This document shows, piece after piece, positions 10,691 to 22,900 of a stretch of DNA of 64,000 nucleotides. Source of the stretch: Excoecaria cochinchinensis (lineage: Eukaryota > Streptophyta > Magnoliopsida > Malpighiales > Euphorbiaceae); the NCBI GenBank assembly GCA_947683425.1, contig CANTUQ010000070.1, positions 9,317,501-9,381,500 on the forward strand. The letters run 5' to 3'. The position numbers and the translations under genes were made by a program. Position 1 is the stretch's first letter; each line of letters starts with the position of its first letter. The notes beneath the pieces are model-generated. The model was not told the DNA's origin, did no database searches, and was given only the letters and a program-made list of their open reading frames with translations.

Positions 10691-13143
10691 AATGTTGAAA
10701 ATTCTATTTCGCATGCAATTCCAACCTAGCCGCTAGGGATATTCCAGACAGCTTTTGAACGATATTTAAACTATGATTTAGGAATTGGATGACAATTGTC
10801 TAGGAGTCTTTGGATTGTACTTAATTTCTAATTTTATTTTTTCTTAATTATCTAGACTAGGAATATCTCCTTTAATTGAGGATTTTCTCTACATAGGATG
10901 CTTCCTCCTCCATTTTCTGGAGGGGTTCTAAATGGAAAGTGATTTCATATTTTCTTTGCAATTTAATTTGTTCATGGATATGAGTGGCTAAATTTCGTTA
11001 TTCTAGTTAAAGGTTAATTTAAGGACATGATTCTCCTATTTACTGTGAGATTGTTTTGTACTTAATTTCTCTTTAAGTTTATGTGATGTTCATATTATTG
11101 ATTGTGATTTAGATAATTTTATTTCAATTATTATTTATTATGTGTTTAATAAGGGCCCGTTGTTAATCTAATTAAATAACATATAACTAATTGAAGTTAT
11201 CAAATCATAATTGTTTGATAAATCAACAACAAGTAGTAATTAGTACAATAATACTGAAAAGAATTGGTGTATTTAGTAAATGTATGATTTAGTTTAAATC
11301 AGTCTCGATTGTATATTGGTTAGCTTAGTTCGGGTCTTTTTAAGTCATAATACTTTTAGTAAATTGAATTTTTTCGCTGGTAAAGCTAATTAAAGTTTAA
11401 TTGCAATCTTACTTGATTAGCATAATACTAAGGAAAGATTGGTCGAAAGTGCTTATCCGATGTTTATAACGGTCAATTGCATGGTTCTATATTGAGTATA
11501 TTTATCTACGATAAGTAAGAATAAAATAATGTACTACGAATGCCTTAACTAAATTGATTTCTTTCCATTAAATTTCTTGCATTTTTATTTTATTATTTTA
11601 TTTAAATTTCAATATTCAAATATAAAATCCCCATCTTTTATTTTTATTTTATTAATTTTTTTTATTATTTAAAGAATTGAAATTCAACTAATCACTGTAG
11701 ATTTGACTCTGTTCGTTACTATTTACAAGTTAGTTTTAGATCTGAGTAGAAATTTTATTTTTGTTGATTTCGACAGCCATCATAATTAATTGCTTCAAAA
11801 TGGATATTTTTCAAGAGTTTAACTAGTTTTTCTTCTTCATTATCAGTATTTATCTATCCTATATCTATATATTTTCTTTTGAGTTATAATTCTTCGTTAA
11901 AAAAAAAAAATTAAACGGATCGACATGTGATCCGACTTGTACGTAACTCGATTCATTATCGATTTGATCCGTTTATGAACCAACCCATTTCAATCTGATC
12001 TATTTTGATCCGATCCGACTCATTTGTCGGATCTAACTTTCAACAAGTTGTGCCAATATTAAAGAAAACTTGACTTAAACCATTTTTTTTTTTAGAAAAT
12101 AATCATTAAACCAAATCAAAGAGAAATAATTGTGCATGGTTTGTTTTGAATTTCAATTTCGATTAGATTTTGCACAAATCTACCCATAACAACCTGTGAC
12201 GAAAACTTTTTAGAAAAATAATAAAATCAGCTCATTTTTAGGTGACAAATTGAAATTGAAGGCATATAAGGCTAAAAGTTTAAGTACTACGAGTGCAAAT
12301 TACTCTGAGAATATTATTGACGCTGGCATCTTATGTGTCTACCAAGTTAGCGATCAACCAGTAATAATAATGGGACTATTTCTTTACCAAAAAAAAAAAA
12401 ATAATGGGACTATTTGGGGAGATAATTTTAAATTGAGTAGATATTGAATTACGAATATTGAAGTGGAAAAGAAATAATAATGACCAAGTTAAAAGTTAAA
12501 AGATAACGAATACAAATTTGACGGACGAAATTGTTGATATATATATATAGGAATATTTATTATATTGGAATCAGTTTTACAATTGGTATATGTTTCCATA
12601 AAGATTCTTAGGTGAAGAGTTGAAGTAAGGTAGTGAATGGTTATTATTAATACGGCTGAGACAGACCAGTCTTTTGTCTACCACCCTGTCATTGTACAAT
12701 GACTCCACATATATACATAATAAAGATGAACGGCTGCAATTAGAAGTAGATAAAACATGGAAATGAAAGGCTCCAATTCTAGCACGTGGAATTTGTTTAC
12801 TTGATATTTCTGCATTTTATTGTATTAACAACGGCGTTTTTAAGATGAAATTGAATGACTGGAGTCCCTTCTCTCTTAACCAGATATTTTGAATTCGAGT
12901 TCTAAAAATAAAATATTTTTAAATACTTGAAAAAAAACTCTTTGCTCTTTTTTGTGAATTTGTCCGGCTCGAATTGAAATTAATCGGATCTAGTAAATTT
13001 CGGATACCAAATAATTATATAATGAAAAATAACGACATTTCTATAATTTTGATAGAGAAAAAACATATGTACGTAGTTTTTTGGCATTATGTATTTACTA
13101 TGAAACCTACTACAAGTGATGTTTCGTAAAAAAAACAAAGTTG
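10691..13143. other. Intergenic region upstream of the MYB gene
   Basis: No gene is seen. Between about 11910 and 12060 lies a degenerate repeat rich in GATCCGA and CGGATC motifs, of the same style as other MITE ends in the window. A CACGTG core occurs near 12783 in AGCACGTGGAA, about 360 bp before the MYB start codon. A short (TA)n tract lies at 12538-12549. Confidence 0.5.
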
Positions 13144-14703
13144 ATGAGTGATGATGTTATAAATCATAAAGGGAACACAACAAAAGCAGAGGGATCAAAC
13201 ATAAACTCCAAGAAAATGGGAGAAAATAATATGCAAAGTTTCAAGAGAGGGGTGTGGTCTGCTCAGGAAGATGAAATACTCATTAATTATGTTCAAATTT
13301 ATGGAGAAAAGAACTGGAATGAGATTTCTCGAAGATGTGGTACGTATGATTTTTTTTTAACACTATTCTTTTCGGAAAATAAAGAGAAGAATTCAGAAAG
13401 TTTTAACAAGAAAATTAAAAAGAAAAAATGTCACCAGGGTTGAAGAGAAAGGGTAAGAGTTGCAGACTGAGATGGCGGAATTATTTAAAGCCAGATATTA
13501 AGAGAGGTAACATTTCTGAAGATGAAGAAGATCTCATTATCAGACTCCATAAGCTCCTTGGTAATAGGTATTTTTATATTTTTATATACTTTCTTCTTTT
13601 AATTGTTTTTTCATCTAACTTCAATTATTAAGCAAGATCTTTTTCTTTAATATTATTATTGTTCTTATTCTTATTCTCATTATTATTTTGGAACCTAATA
13701 CTACTACTATTATTAGCCAAAAAATAGTGGAAGAAAAAGAGGTATAAAGTATTGGTAAGATTTAGTGATTAAAGATGTGAAATATTATTTCTTAAAGAAA
13801 AAATTTTATTTTAAATTCGAGTGGCAGTCCAGTGCGTGTACATATGTACCATTTGATCGCCGATCGAATTGTGCAGATATGTACACACTGTAACATACCC
13901 CTTCAATCTCCAATCGGGTCTTTTTTTTTTTCCTTAAAATAAACATGTGAGATCTGATATAAAGAAATTTCCACAATATTTTACTAATTTTTTGTATTAA
14001 TTAACTGTGCGTTGTCTTTGTTTGTTGCATCCGTATGTATGTGCATGTGTTTTCTGCATAAGAACTTTCACTTCTACTTTTGTGTATTAATATTGTTGAA
14101 TGTCATATATATTCTAAGCAATTGTCCTTAGATTGATGACAACACTCTTCAATATGTTAAAAGAATTACCAATAAAATAAAAAATCAGTTTCAAAAGCAG
14201 GAGATAAAATTTATGATATTAATTAATTGCAAGTTATGATTTTTTGTGTTTATTTATTGTTCGTCAGATGGGCTCTTATAGCAGGAAGGTTACCCGGGCG
14301 AACAGACAATGAAATAAAGAATTATTGGAATTGTTATTTGAAAAAGAAAGCAGAGGAAAAAAAGACCATTGTTGTTTCCAAGGAACAGTTTCAGATTCGA
14401 TCGATCCAAGAAACACAATGTAACAGTCGTCATGCGATTGAGAATGGCACTCAAAGCTTTTCATCTTCATTAAACCGAGAAGATTTATCTAATCTTCTTG
14501 TTGATGTGGACTTTAATGAAAAATGGTGGGACAGATGCTATGAACATGTCTTGAAGTCGTCGTCGTCGTCATCAAGTCTTCTAAGTCTTCCAGAATCAAC
14601 TGTTGAAGCCGAGATCGATGTTTTCAAGGACAATATTGAATTCCAAGAATATGGGAATCCAATTAATCTCGAGAATTTATCAGAATTTTTAGGTTTAGAT
14701 TAG
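13144..14703 (+). CDS. R2R3-MYB transcription factor, bHLH-interacting type
   Basis: Three exons (13144-13339, 13438-13567, 14268-14703) encode 253 aa. The GT-AG introns are 98 and 700 bp, at the two usual R2R3-MYB positions (phase 1 after SRRC, phase 2 inside GNR). R2 begins at KRGVWSAQEDEILINYVQIY and runs to SCRLRWRNYLKPD; R3 runs from IKRGNISEDEEDLIIRLHKL to RTDNEIKNYWNCYLKKK. The R3 segment DLIIRLHKLLGNRWALIAGR satisfies the [DE]Lx2[RK]x3Lx6Lx3R motif for binding R/B-like bHLH partners. The R3 sequence is closest in style to TT2-type regulators of flavonoid or epidermal programmes. The C-terminus (WWDRCYEHV, poly-Ser, ENLSEFLGLD) shows no anthocyanin KPRPR-type motif, so the target pathway is not assigned. 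The first in-frame ATG is 13144; TTG precedes it. The protein acts in the nucleus. Confidence 0.92.
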
Positions 14704-16487
14704 AACTTGATACTCAATTTTATTTGTCTAGGCTAGATTTCATGCGTAGTGCACAGATGCAACAGATGCATCGAGCGATGTGCATCTTTCAATTGGTGGC
14801 TGGCCATGCACCTCGCATAGAATGACATTATTAGATTGGTTACATTACATTGAAAAATAATATCTTTTGAAATATTTTGGAACTATGGTGAGATGTTGAT
14901 GCGAACAATAGTGCCAATAGCATCATGCATAAACTTTTAATTAGCCGAAAAAGATGAAATAAGGTAAAAGATATTGCCAAGAAGATAAAGACGCACAAAG
15001 TAAAAATAGAATCTCTATATATTTTGTTCCACCATTATATATATAATTAAAAACATGATTTTGGCAATTTGTAGCATATGGGTATTTTAATTGTGAAACA
15101 ACAACGGTTTACTTCTTACTGCACCAAGTGATAAGGGGCGGATTTAGAATTGGACATTAAAGGGGACAAACTTTCACTGAATCAATATACTTCAATAAAG
15201 TAACAATATAACACTTAATATAAAGGGCTAAGTGTCTAATTTATCCATAAAAATGATATAAATTTGTCTTTAAAATTTATTTTTTAAAAAAACTTGAGGA
15301 AAAAATATGAACCATTTTCAATATTTAAGGGAAAATATGAACAATTTTTTCATATTCTCTATCAATAAAAAGGTCTATATTTGTCCTAAAATTATTAAAA
15401 ATTGTCCATATTTACCATATTGTATATATAGTTTTCAATACTTTATGAATATTTTTTAAAAAATAAATTCTAATGACAAATTTATACCATTTTCAGTATT
15501 TTAGATGCATATTGAGCTCTTATCCCTAATATATATTATTTTACTGTATTTTAAACAAATGAAAACTAAGAAAAAAAATTACATTTGCTTTTTTCAAGTT
15601 TTCATGGCTTCATAAAAAAAATCACACAAACATGTTCTGAAATAATTGTTAACTGAAAGAAAATGTTAATTGCGTAAACAAAATACAAGCATAATGAAAA
15701 AAAAAAAATTGCATAAAATAATTTTTTTTCCTTTCTTTTTAAAAATACAATTTTCTATTTTTAGTTTCAAAAATATTTTTTTAAAACTTACTTTCTTCCC
15801 TTAACTTTTTATTCTCCAAATTTTAACCCAAACCTAATAAAATTCAACCGATTTCTGTAATTTTATGCACCAAGCCGCCAATATTTGCAGATTCGATTGA
15901 TAAATTTGTCGATCCAATTAGACCGGTTGCAATCTTCAAAAACCAGTAAGAAGGAAGAGAACGAAACAATTAAACATAATTTTAAAAAATTTTACATATC
16001 ATTTATACCCTTTTTTCCCAAAAATTCCACTTTTCCTTGTAGTTGCTGATCGTTACTCAAGCAGATTACTCATGTTTCCGCCCAAGGTCCGTCATTTTCA
16101 TTGCCATTGGTGATTGCTTTCCAAGCCGACGCCGATCTCGTGTATTTTTGCTCATTACCACCACTGTCAAAAAAATTTACAATTTGAACGTTTGTATTTT
16201 TGGGTCTCTATTTTTGTCTTTAATATCTCTATTTTTTAAGTTGGTATACCTTCGTCTATATGGGTATACAAAACTGCAAACAAGATTGAAATTAAGTATA
16301 TCATATGATATATCTTAGTATACTGAATTCAAGTTAAACATTACAACAATTCAGTTTAGTATACCAGTATGCATGTATACATAGATCTATAGTGGACGAT
16401 AGAAATTTTTAATTATGTAGTTTGTTATATCTATTGATATAAGCAGTTAGTATACTAGTGAGTATACTTTGGCATACATATACATAC
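14704..16487. other. Intergenic AT-rich DNA
   Basis: No supported gene. GGGGCGGATTTAGAATTGG near 15135 resembles a hAT-type terminus but has no partner end. An ORF at 16043-16318 looks random. Confidence 0.5.
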
Positions 16488-16677
16488 TGTTGGGGTTACA
16501 AACCAATCCCACATCGAAAATATAAGGAAATATTTCATAGAATATAAGTGTGTTCACCTAACTCCATTAGTATGAGGCCTTTTGGGAGGAGCCCAAAAAT
16601 AAATCCGTGCGGGCTTGGCCCAAAGCGGACAATATCATGCTAATGCGGAGTTAAGGTGATGTTTGGCAGTCCTATCA
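16488..16677 (+). repeat. Left LTR of the TRIM
   Basis: 190 bp, TG...CA ended, with GGAGTTAAGGTGATGTTTGG near its 3' end; repeated at 16931-17120. Confidence 0.9.
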
Positions 16678-16679
16678 AG

Positions 16680-16692
16680 TGGTATCAGAGCC
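16680..16692 (+). other. Primer-binding site (initiator tRNA-Met)
   Basis: TGGTATCAGAGCC directly downstream of the left LTR is the standard plant LTR-retrotransposon primer site. Confidence 0.9.
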
Positions 16693-16930
16693 TGGTTTGG
16701 AGACGATCCGGAATAGTGGACTGCGTTGTGTGGGAGGCTCCCCCAGTACGATCCCGAGACGATTGGAGATTCGTATTTGGTGTCTTGTGTCGAAAGTTTT
16801 CATGATATTGTGGTGGTTAGGCGGCGTGTCCCGTTGGTTGATAACGGCGGTGCAAGATGATTGACGAATCAAATGGATTATCGCTCGAGGGGAGGACATA
16901 GTAATGTGGTCCTTGGTTTGAGGGGAGGAT

Positions 16931-17120
16931 TGTTGGGATTACAAACCAATCCCACATCGGAAATATAAGGAAATATTTCCTAAAATATAAGTGTGTTCAC
17001 CTAACTCCATTAGCATGAGGCCTTTTGGGAGGAGCCCAAAAATAAATCCGTGCGGGTTTAGCCCAAAACGGACAATATCATGCTAATGCGGAGTTAAGGT
17101 GATGTTTGGCAGTCCTATCA
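16931..17120 (+). repeat. Right LTR of the TRIM
   Basis: 190 bp, same length and ends as the left LTR. Most visible differences are transitions. Confidence 0.9.
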
Positions 17121-17683
17121 TATACTAAATTGAATGCTATGGAATTATTAAATGTAAAATGGCTTTTGTTAAAAAAAAAAAAAAAGTAAAAAATTGTAAC
17201 ATGATTCATGAAAAAATATATATAATTGGACAATAGATAACCATTTTACACGAAAAATTGGAAAGATAAGAAGCTGATTTTAAATAGGAGACACTTAAAA
17301 AAAAATAGATTAATGAAAAGTTGAGTGAAAATAAGACTTATTAAAAAAATAATATTTTAAAAAATAGTATTTTTGTAATCAGAAAGTTCGGGTAATATTC
17401 TTGAAAATACCTTTACTTTTCTATGGTATTCTTGTGAAAATCCCAAAAAAAAAATAGAGAGAATGGTGTTGAATTTTTACAGTTGGGAGAAAGTTTTAAT
17501 TTTTTACTTACAATAAATTTTTTTAAGTTTTATAAATTTAGGAAGCATACTAGTCATTAATTTATTAATTTAAGAGGAGTATAATAATAATTTTATTTTT
17601 TTGGAAGGTTGCCTCCCTTCTCGTGTGAGTGGATATGCTCCTACAAGAGATGAGAAAACCTTTTAAAAAGATATATTATCTTG

Positions 17684-17728
<45 letters not shown>

Positions 17729-18589
17729 TTCTTTTTTCTTTGATATTTTACTATTGGTGTTGCCTAGGAGAAAATTGATGTATGAAATTCAAGGAAAAAA
17801 AAAAAATTAACTTGCAGAGGTGGTTTTAATTCATTAGGGGCCATTTACTTTCTCTTAATGTTATATACATAACAATTTTTTAAGTTGTGATTTTCAGTGT
17901 GTTGGGATAAACAAATACAATTCACAACTGTTTTATATACTATTTCCGTTCCATAATATCTGTAATTTTTAAATAAAATCTAAATTTCATTTATCTATCA
18001 CTTTTAAAATTTCAATACAATTTAATTTTTTTTTTCAATTGAATTTTTTTTCCAATGAAAGTTAATCAGTTAGATATAAATTTGTGCATTAAATAGCTAA
18101 ATTCTACCTTAAATTTAAACTTAATTAATACTTTTTAATTCTAATGAAAATAATAAAAGTGACAAATATTACATGACGGATAAAGTACATAGGTACAATA
18201 GTTTAGTTTGGGCAATGTGTTATATTATATTTTTGGAATTATATGACTGATTAGATTAATTTTCTTTTTATTATAAGAGAGTTAATGAAATATTTGACAC
18301 ATAAAATGATGTATCAATCTATTCGAGACGTGGCCATCTCATCCATATAACCTTAACCATGGTTTGCTCTCGCAACTTGCATTGTATAGTACTACCCACT
18401 TGCTAATTGTTATAAATATTAATTTGTCCTTTGTTAAGAGTCGCTTTAAATTCATCTTTCACATTTCAAAAAACATATTATCCAAATCGATATATTTTTT
18501 GTTGAAGTGGAGGATATTTGGCATTTAGTTGCTGCATAAGACAGTGATATTTTTTTCTATTTTGAAATTTTAATGATAAAAATAACTAA
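17121..18589. other. Intergenic DNA with a long (TA)n tract
   Basis: A (TA)n microsatellite spans about 17688-17723. The rest is AT-rich with no gene seen. Confidence 0.55.
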
Positions 18590-19180
18590 AAACAAAGTTT
18601 ACGAATCGAAAAATCGAATCGATTTTAGATTAATCAAATTGCAAATCTAAAATTTACGGTTTTTATTTTTAAAAATTAAAACAGGTTAACGGTTAACCGA
18701 TTTATATATTATATTTTAATTTTTACACTTAAATTTTTTAATATTTTTATAATTTATAAATATTATGATATATTACTTTCTAAAATAATATTATTATAAT
18801 ACATATTTTTAGTAAATAAATATTGAAATTAATTTTATTACAATTATTTATTCATTATATATGCATAATTAGCACTTTATTATTAATTTCATATTGAATA
18901 TATTCAATTCTCATAATTAATTATGAAAATTTTATTTTTTTATTTTTTAATGGATATTGTATTTGATTTGTATTTTTTATTTTTGAAGTATTTTTAACTA
19001 TTAAAAATGACATTATAAATTGTATAATTTATTAAATTTATATATTAAAATTTTTCAATGGTTAATCAGTAAACCGATCTGAAAAAATTAGTTAAAAATC
19101 AAAACCGATATAAGAATTAACTGAAATTAATAGAGTGATTAATAAAATTATTAACATAACGGTTAACTAGTTCATACTCA
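18590..19180. repeat. Eroded hAT-like MITE with GGTTAACCGA sub-termini
   Basis: The left side has AATCGAAAAATCGAATCG and AACGGTTAACCGATTTATAT near 18680. The right side has ATCAGTAAACCGATCTGAAA, AACGGTTAACTAGTTCATAC and the end TCATACTCACCCCTA (about 19167-19181). This is the organisation of the 683-bp element at 7620, but the left terminus is no longer clear. Confidence 0.5.
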
Positions 19181-19950
19181 CCCCTATTTTTAACCATCTC
19201 AAAAAGATTGAAGATAAAAATGATCTCAATCCTTTATTTTGTATGATTAGTTAATTATTTTCTTGAAAGGAATTAGTATGTTGGATTAATCTAGAAAATT
19301 TTGAACTTGATTATTGAAATTGGTGAAGCTTTAAGAATGGTGGAGGGTATATATACCTCTAGCGTTAGGACTATTGTCTGAAGCCAACCAAGGAGAATTG
19401 AAAATCAAGTGCGGTATCCCGACACCCTGATACTACCTGTAAACCAAGTGATTAAATAGCTGCCTATGCAGTAATTTGTTATCGGTTGGTTATAAGAATC
19501 CAAGTCTACAAAATTTGTTATCGACTCGTTACAAGAATCTAAGTATAATATATCTGCTGGTTATAAACATTTTAAATGTATATTCCCAGCTCCAAATCAA
19601 ATCAGTAGCACCATTAAAAATAGAACTGGAAAACATAAAATGCACCACCGGCTGATGGATTTGATTTAAGAATCCAAATAGTTAAAATAAGCATTATTAT
19701 ATCATTGATTTCTCATCTCAATAACCAAAATTAATGAACAATACACAAGCAGCACAAAAATCTACCCTGCTAACCTATGCAAACTTTTGCTAGAACGCCT
19801 GCGCCACGCTATGGATTATGAATGGAATGAATGAATCGTTAAAACAGGATGACATGTTTTAACGTGAATTAAACAAAATAAAATGAGAAAGAAAGAAACA
19901 AAGAAAACAAATATCTGTACAACCACCCAAAGCTACAGCAAGAAGCCAAG
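19181..19950. other. 3' flank of the UGT80A gene
   Basis: No other gene is seen. The proximal part probably holds the 3' UTR of the minus-strand glucosyltransferase gene. Confidence 0.5.
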
Positions 19951-22900
19951 CTACACATTGCTACACGGAAGGCAGCACATCTTATGAAGTCGAATAAAGA
20001 ACCGTTGTACAGGGTTTGGATGCTCATCTTCTTCTTCTGAAGATGCAGCAGGCAAAGGGAGTTCCGAAGGCAAATGCCGGTGAAATGCATCAACAGCAGT
20101 TGCAACACCATCTTCGTTTTCTATCAATTTTGCTATTTCCGTCGCTCGTGATTTCACCTGGGGAAATACAAAGTGCCGTTATTCACTGTAACATGTAGCA
20201 TGGATTGCTATAAAGCTTGGAAGGAAGAGTAACTCAATTTCAAGATGGCCACATCTAGCACATTCGAAACAGCCAAATGAAGATAATTATACAACAAGCT
20301 GAATAGCAATGACTGAAGCCACTAAATCAACCAAAATTTGAAGATTTCTTGTTTTCATAAATGCGTGGCAATGCTTTTTAATATTTCAGGGATTCCCCAC
20401 CCTCCAGAGAACATAATGATCAAAGTATTGAGCTGCTTGTTCCTCATAACAAGAAAAGAGTAATTTCCAAACACATCAGCAGTGCAAAGGCGCAAGCCAC
20501 AAGCAACTGAATTCCCCTACGCTTGGTGCATAAACACATTCCAAAAGGATAAAATTGCAGTTTTAGGTTGAAGGCAACGCCAACGTCATTTTCTATTATT
20601 TTTCATTCAAATATGATAATAAAAATCAACTTTCACGGAGTCTAATTGAGTATATTCCAAGCTGATAAAGTACAATATACAGACCCCAGATCAACATTGC
20701 AATACACATCAAAATTACCTCAGGCTGGAGCATGAACCTTATTGCATTTGAAAGGTTCTCAACACTGAGCTGAGCTATTGGGATTGGTACAGGTCCCAGC
20801 CCCTGCTGATGTACTCTATCACCCCAGAAGAACTGGTCTCCAAAGAACGGAACAATTGTTGTTGGACACTGTGATTAACAAGTTTTACAGTAGACAAGAT
20901 CAGCAACTGAAATAAATGCTCAAATTAAAAATTAATATAGTCTTAAACAGGTTATCAACCACATCCCTTAGTGCCATTTTCAACTGTGCAAAATCTATTA
21001 TCTTGTTCACATCTTTCTCATAAAATATCAGACATTCTGTCTCTCTCTCTCTCTTTTTCATCTTGGAAAGAAAAGAGAGAGCATAGTTTGAAAAGGCACC
21101 AAGGGAATATCAACCCATGCACAGTAAAACAATCATTTAGAAAACAGAAAAATTAAAGCTTGCCACAGCTTATATGTCCACAAATTGCTGTGCAATAAGA
21201 CAAAGTAATTTTACACATGCTAACATTATTCAAGGTTTCAGTTTCATAATAACTTTGTGACAGAAACTAATTGTATAGTGCATTACCCCAGCCTTAAGTC
21301 CTGTAGCCGTGGTTCCAGCACCGCCATGATGAACCTGCATAATTGTGATCATGTTAATCAAATATCAATCTACAAGAAGTGTGTATCAGTAACATTAAGT
21401 ATACAACACTATAGTTCCATATATGACATGCTTGCAGTTAAGAAATTAGGATATTTGGAAAATAAAACAATTAGTGGGATCAAAAAGTTGGGAACAAAAA
21501 CAGAAGGCTTCCAATTGCAAAAAGATCTTGATTTAATGATTAGCTACCATCACTCAACATTTCACTTGATTAAAAATATGATAATACTCACCACAGCAGC
21601 ACATTGAGGAAACAACCAATCATGCGGGCAATCCTCCAGAAAGAAGATGTTATCAGGAACTTCACTGACTGCAAAAGAACAACAAAATCAGCAGAGAAAA
21701 TATGCATGTATAATTACTTTTTGGAAGTCTGCAAGCAGAGCACTTCTTTCACCTAATGAGCCAATATAGTGTCAATTTAAAGAAGCAACTAAAACCATGG
21801 ATATGTATATTTGTTCAAGTGATCAGAATTTGCAAACATGCACATTCATAAAGAGTGAAAAACAAATAGGAAAGAAATATACTCACAATTTCCTAGATCT
21901 CCCCAACCTCGATCAATTATCCCTCTTTGACCAGTGTCTTTCAATGCCTCCATTATAATGTCTGTAGTTTTCTTTGGATCATCAAGAGGCTGAACGAATA
22001 AGAAAGTAACACAATTAGAGCCTCCCTAGAATATTAAAAAAGAGAAGACATAAAGTCTCCATGATCTTTATCAAAAGCTTATAATATAAATAAAGTACAC
22101 CTTGTAGGGACTAGATCATAAAATTTTCTCCAATCATTATGATTTGCTACTCTTATTTTGAAAATTCAGAAGTAGATTATTATTATTATTATTATTATTA
22201 TTAGATTATAACTGATAATGCCTAATATTAAACCAAGGGCATACTGTGTGATCTTTTTTTAACTGATATTGTACTCTCTGCTCTTTGATCTAGAAATTTA
22301 TCATTTCTAATACCTATTTTGATGAATGAAGATTAAAATCTGGAATTATAGAGCTTACTTTACAGCCATAGCTATCAACACCAAACCTACAAATTTGTGT
22401 GAAATATGTTTGAACATCCAATTTACTTTTCTGGTATGCTTGAGGAAATTTGTTTTAGGAGTTCTCTTCATCCAGTTGTTTGGTATATTAAAATATCCTT
22501 CACCTTTCTGTCTAAATTTGATCAGAAAAAACTAGAAAAAGTAGTTGAGCTTTTACGGCTCAGTTATTTGAGATATTTCATATCAGCATATCATTTATTG
22601 TCTTCATTTTAATGTCTATTTTTTTTTATCAACCTTTTAATTACCATATAAACTAACATCCCTGTTACAAATTTAGCCAATAAGGTAAATCGGTTTAGTA
22701 ACTGTTGATCATAGAGAGATCTACCGAATATGAAGATTCAAAATAGTATTACAAATTAAAATAAGTTCAAATTCATATTATTTTACGTTTATGTTTGCAA
22801 CCTAATTGTAATAATTTGTTTACATTCATATTTTGTTCATTTCATAACTCAAAAAACTATATAGATTATGTGTTTGATGAAAAAGAATCAATTACATGCA

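Larger units (their letters stand above)
16488..17120 (+). mobile_element. TRIM retrotransposon, 633 bp, complete
   Basis: Two direct 190-bp LTRs (16488-16677 and 16931-17120) both start TGTTGGG and end AGTCCTATCA. They differ at roughly eight positions by eye. The primer-binding site TGGTATCAGAGCC (16680-16692), complementary to the initiator tRNA-Met 3' end, starts two bases after the left LTR. A purine run GAGGGGAGGAT abuts the right LTR. The internal region is about 250 bp and has no gag or pol, as expected for a terminal-repeat retrotransposon in miniature. The flanking 5-mers CATAC and TATAC match at 4 of 5. Confidence 0.92.

Noticed and set aside
15130..15160. hAT-like terminus GGGGCGGATTTAGAATTGG
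   Set aside because: No inverted partner end or 8-bp duplication was found nearby.
16675..16899. Overlapping ORFs on both strands
   Set aside because: They lie in the non-coding internal region of the TRIM and have no protein family character.
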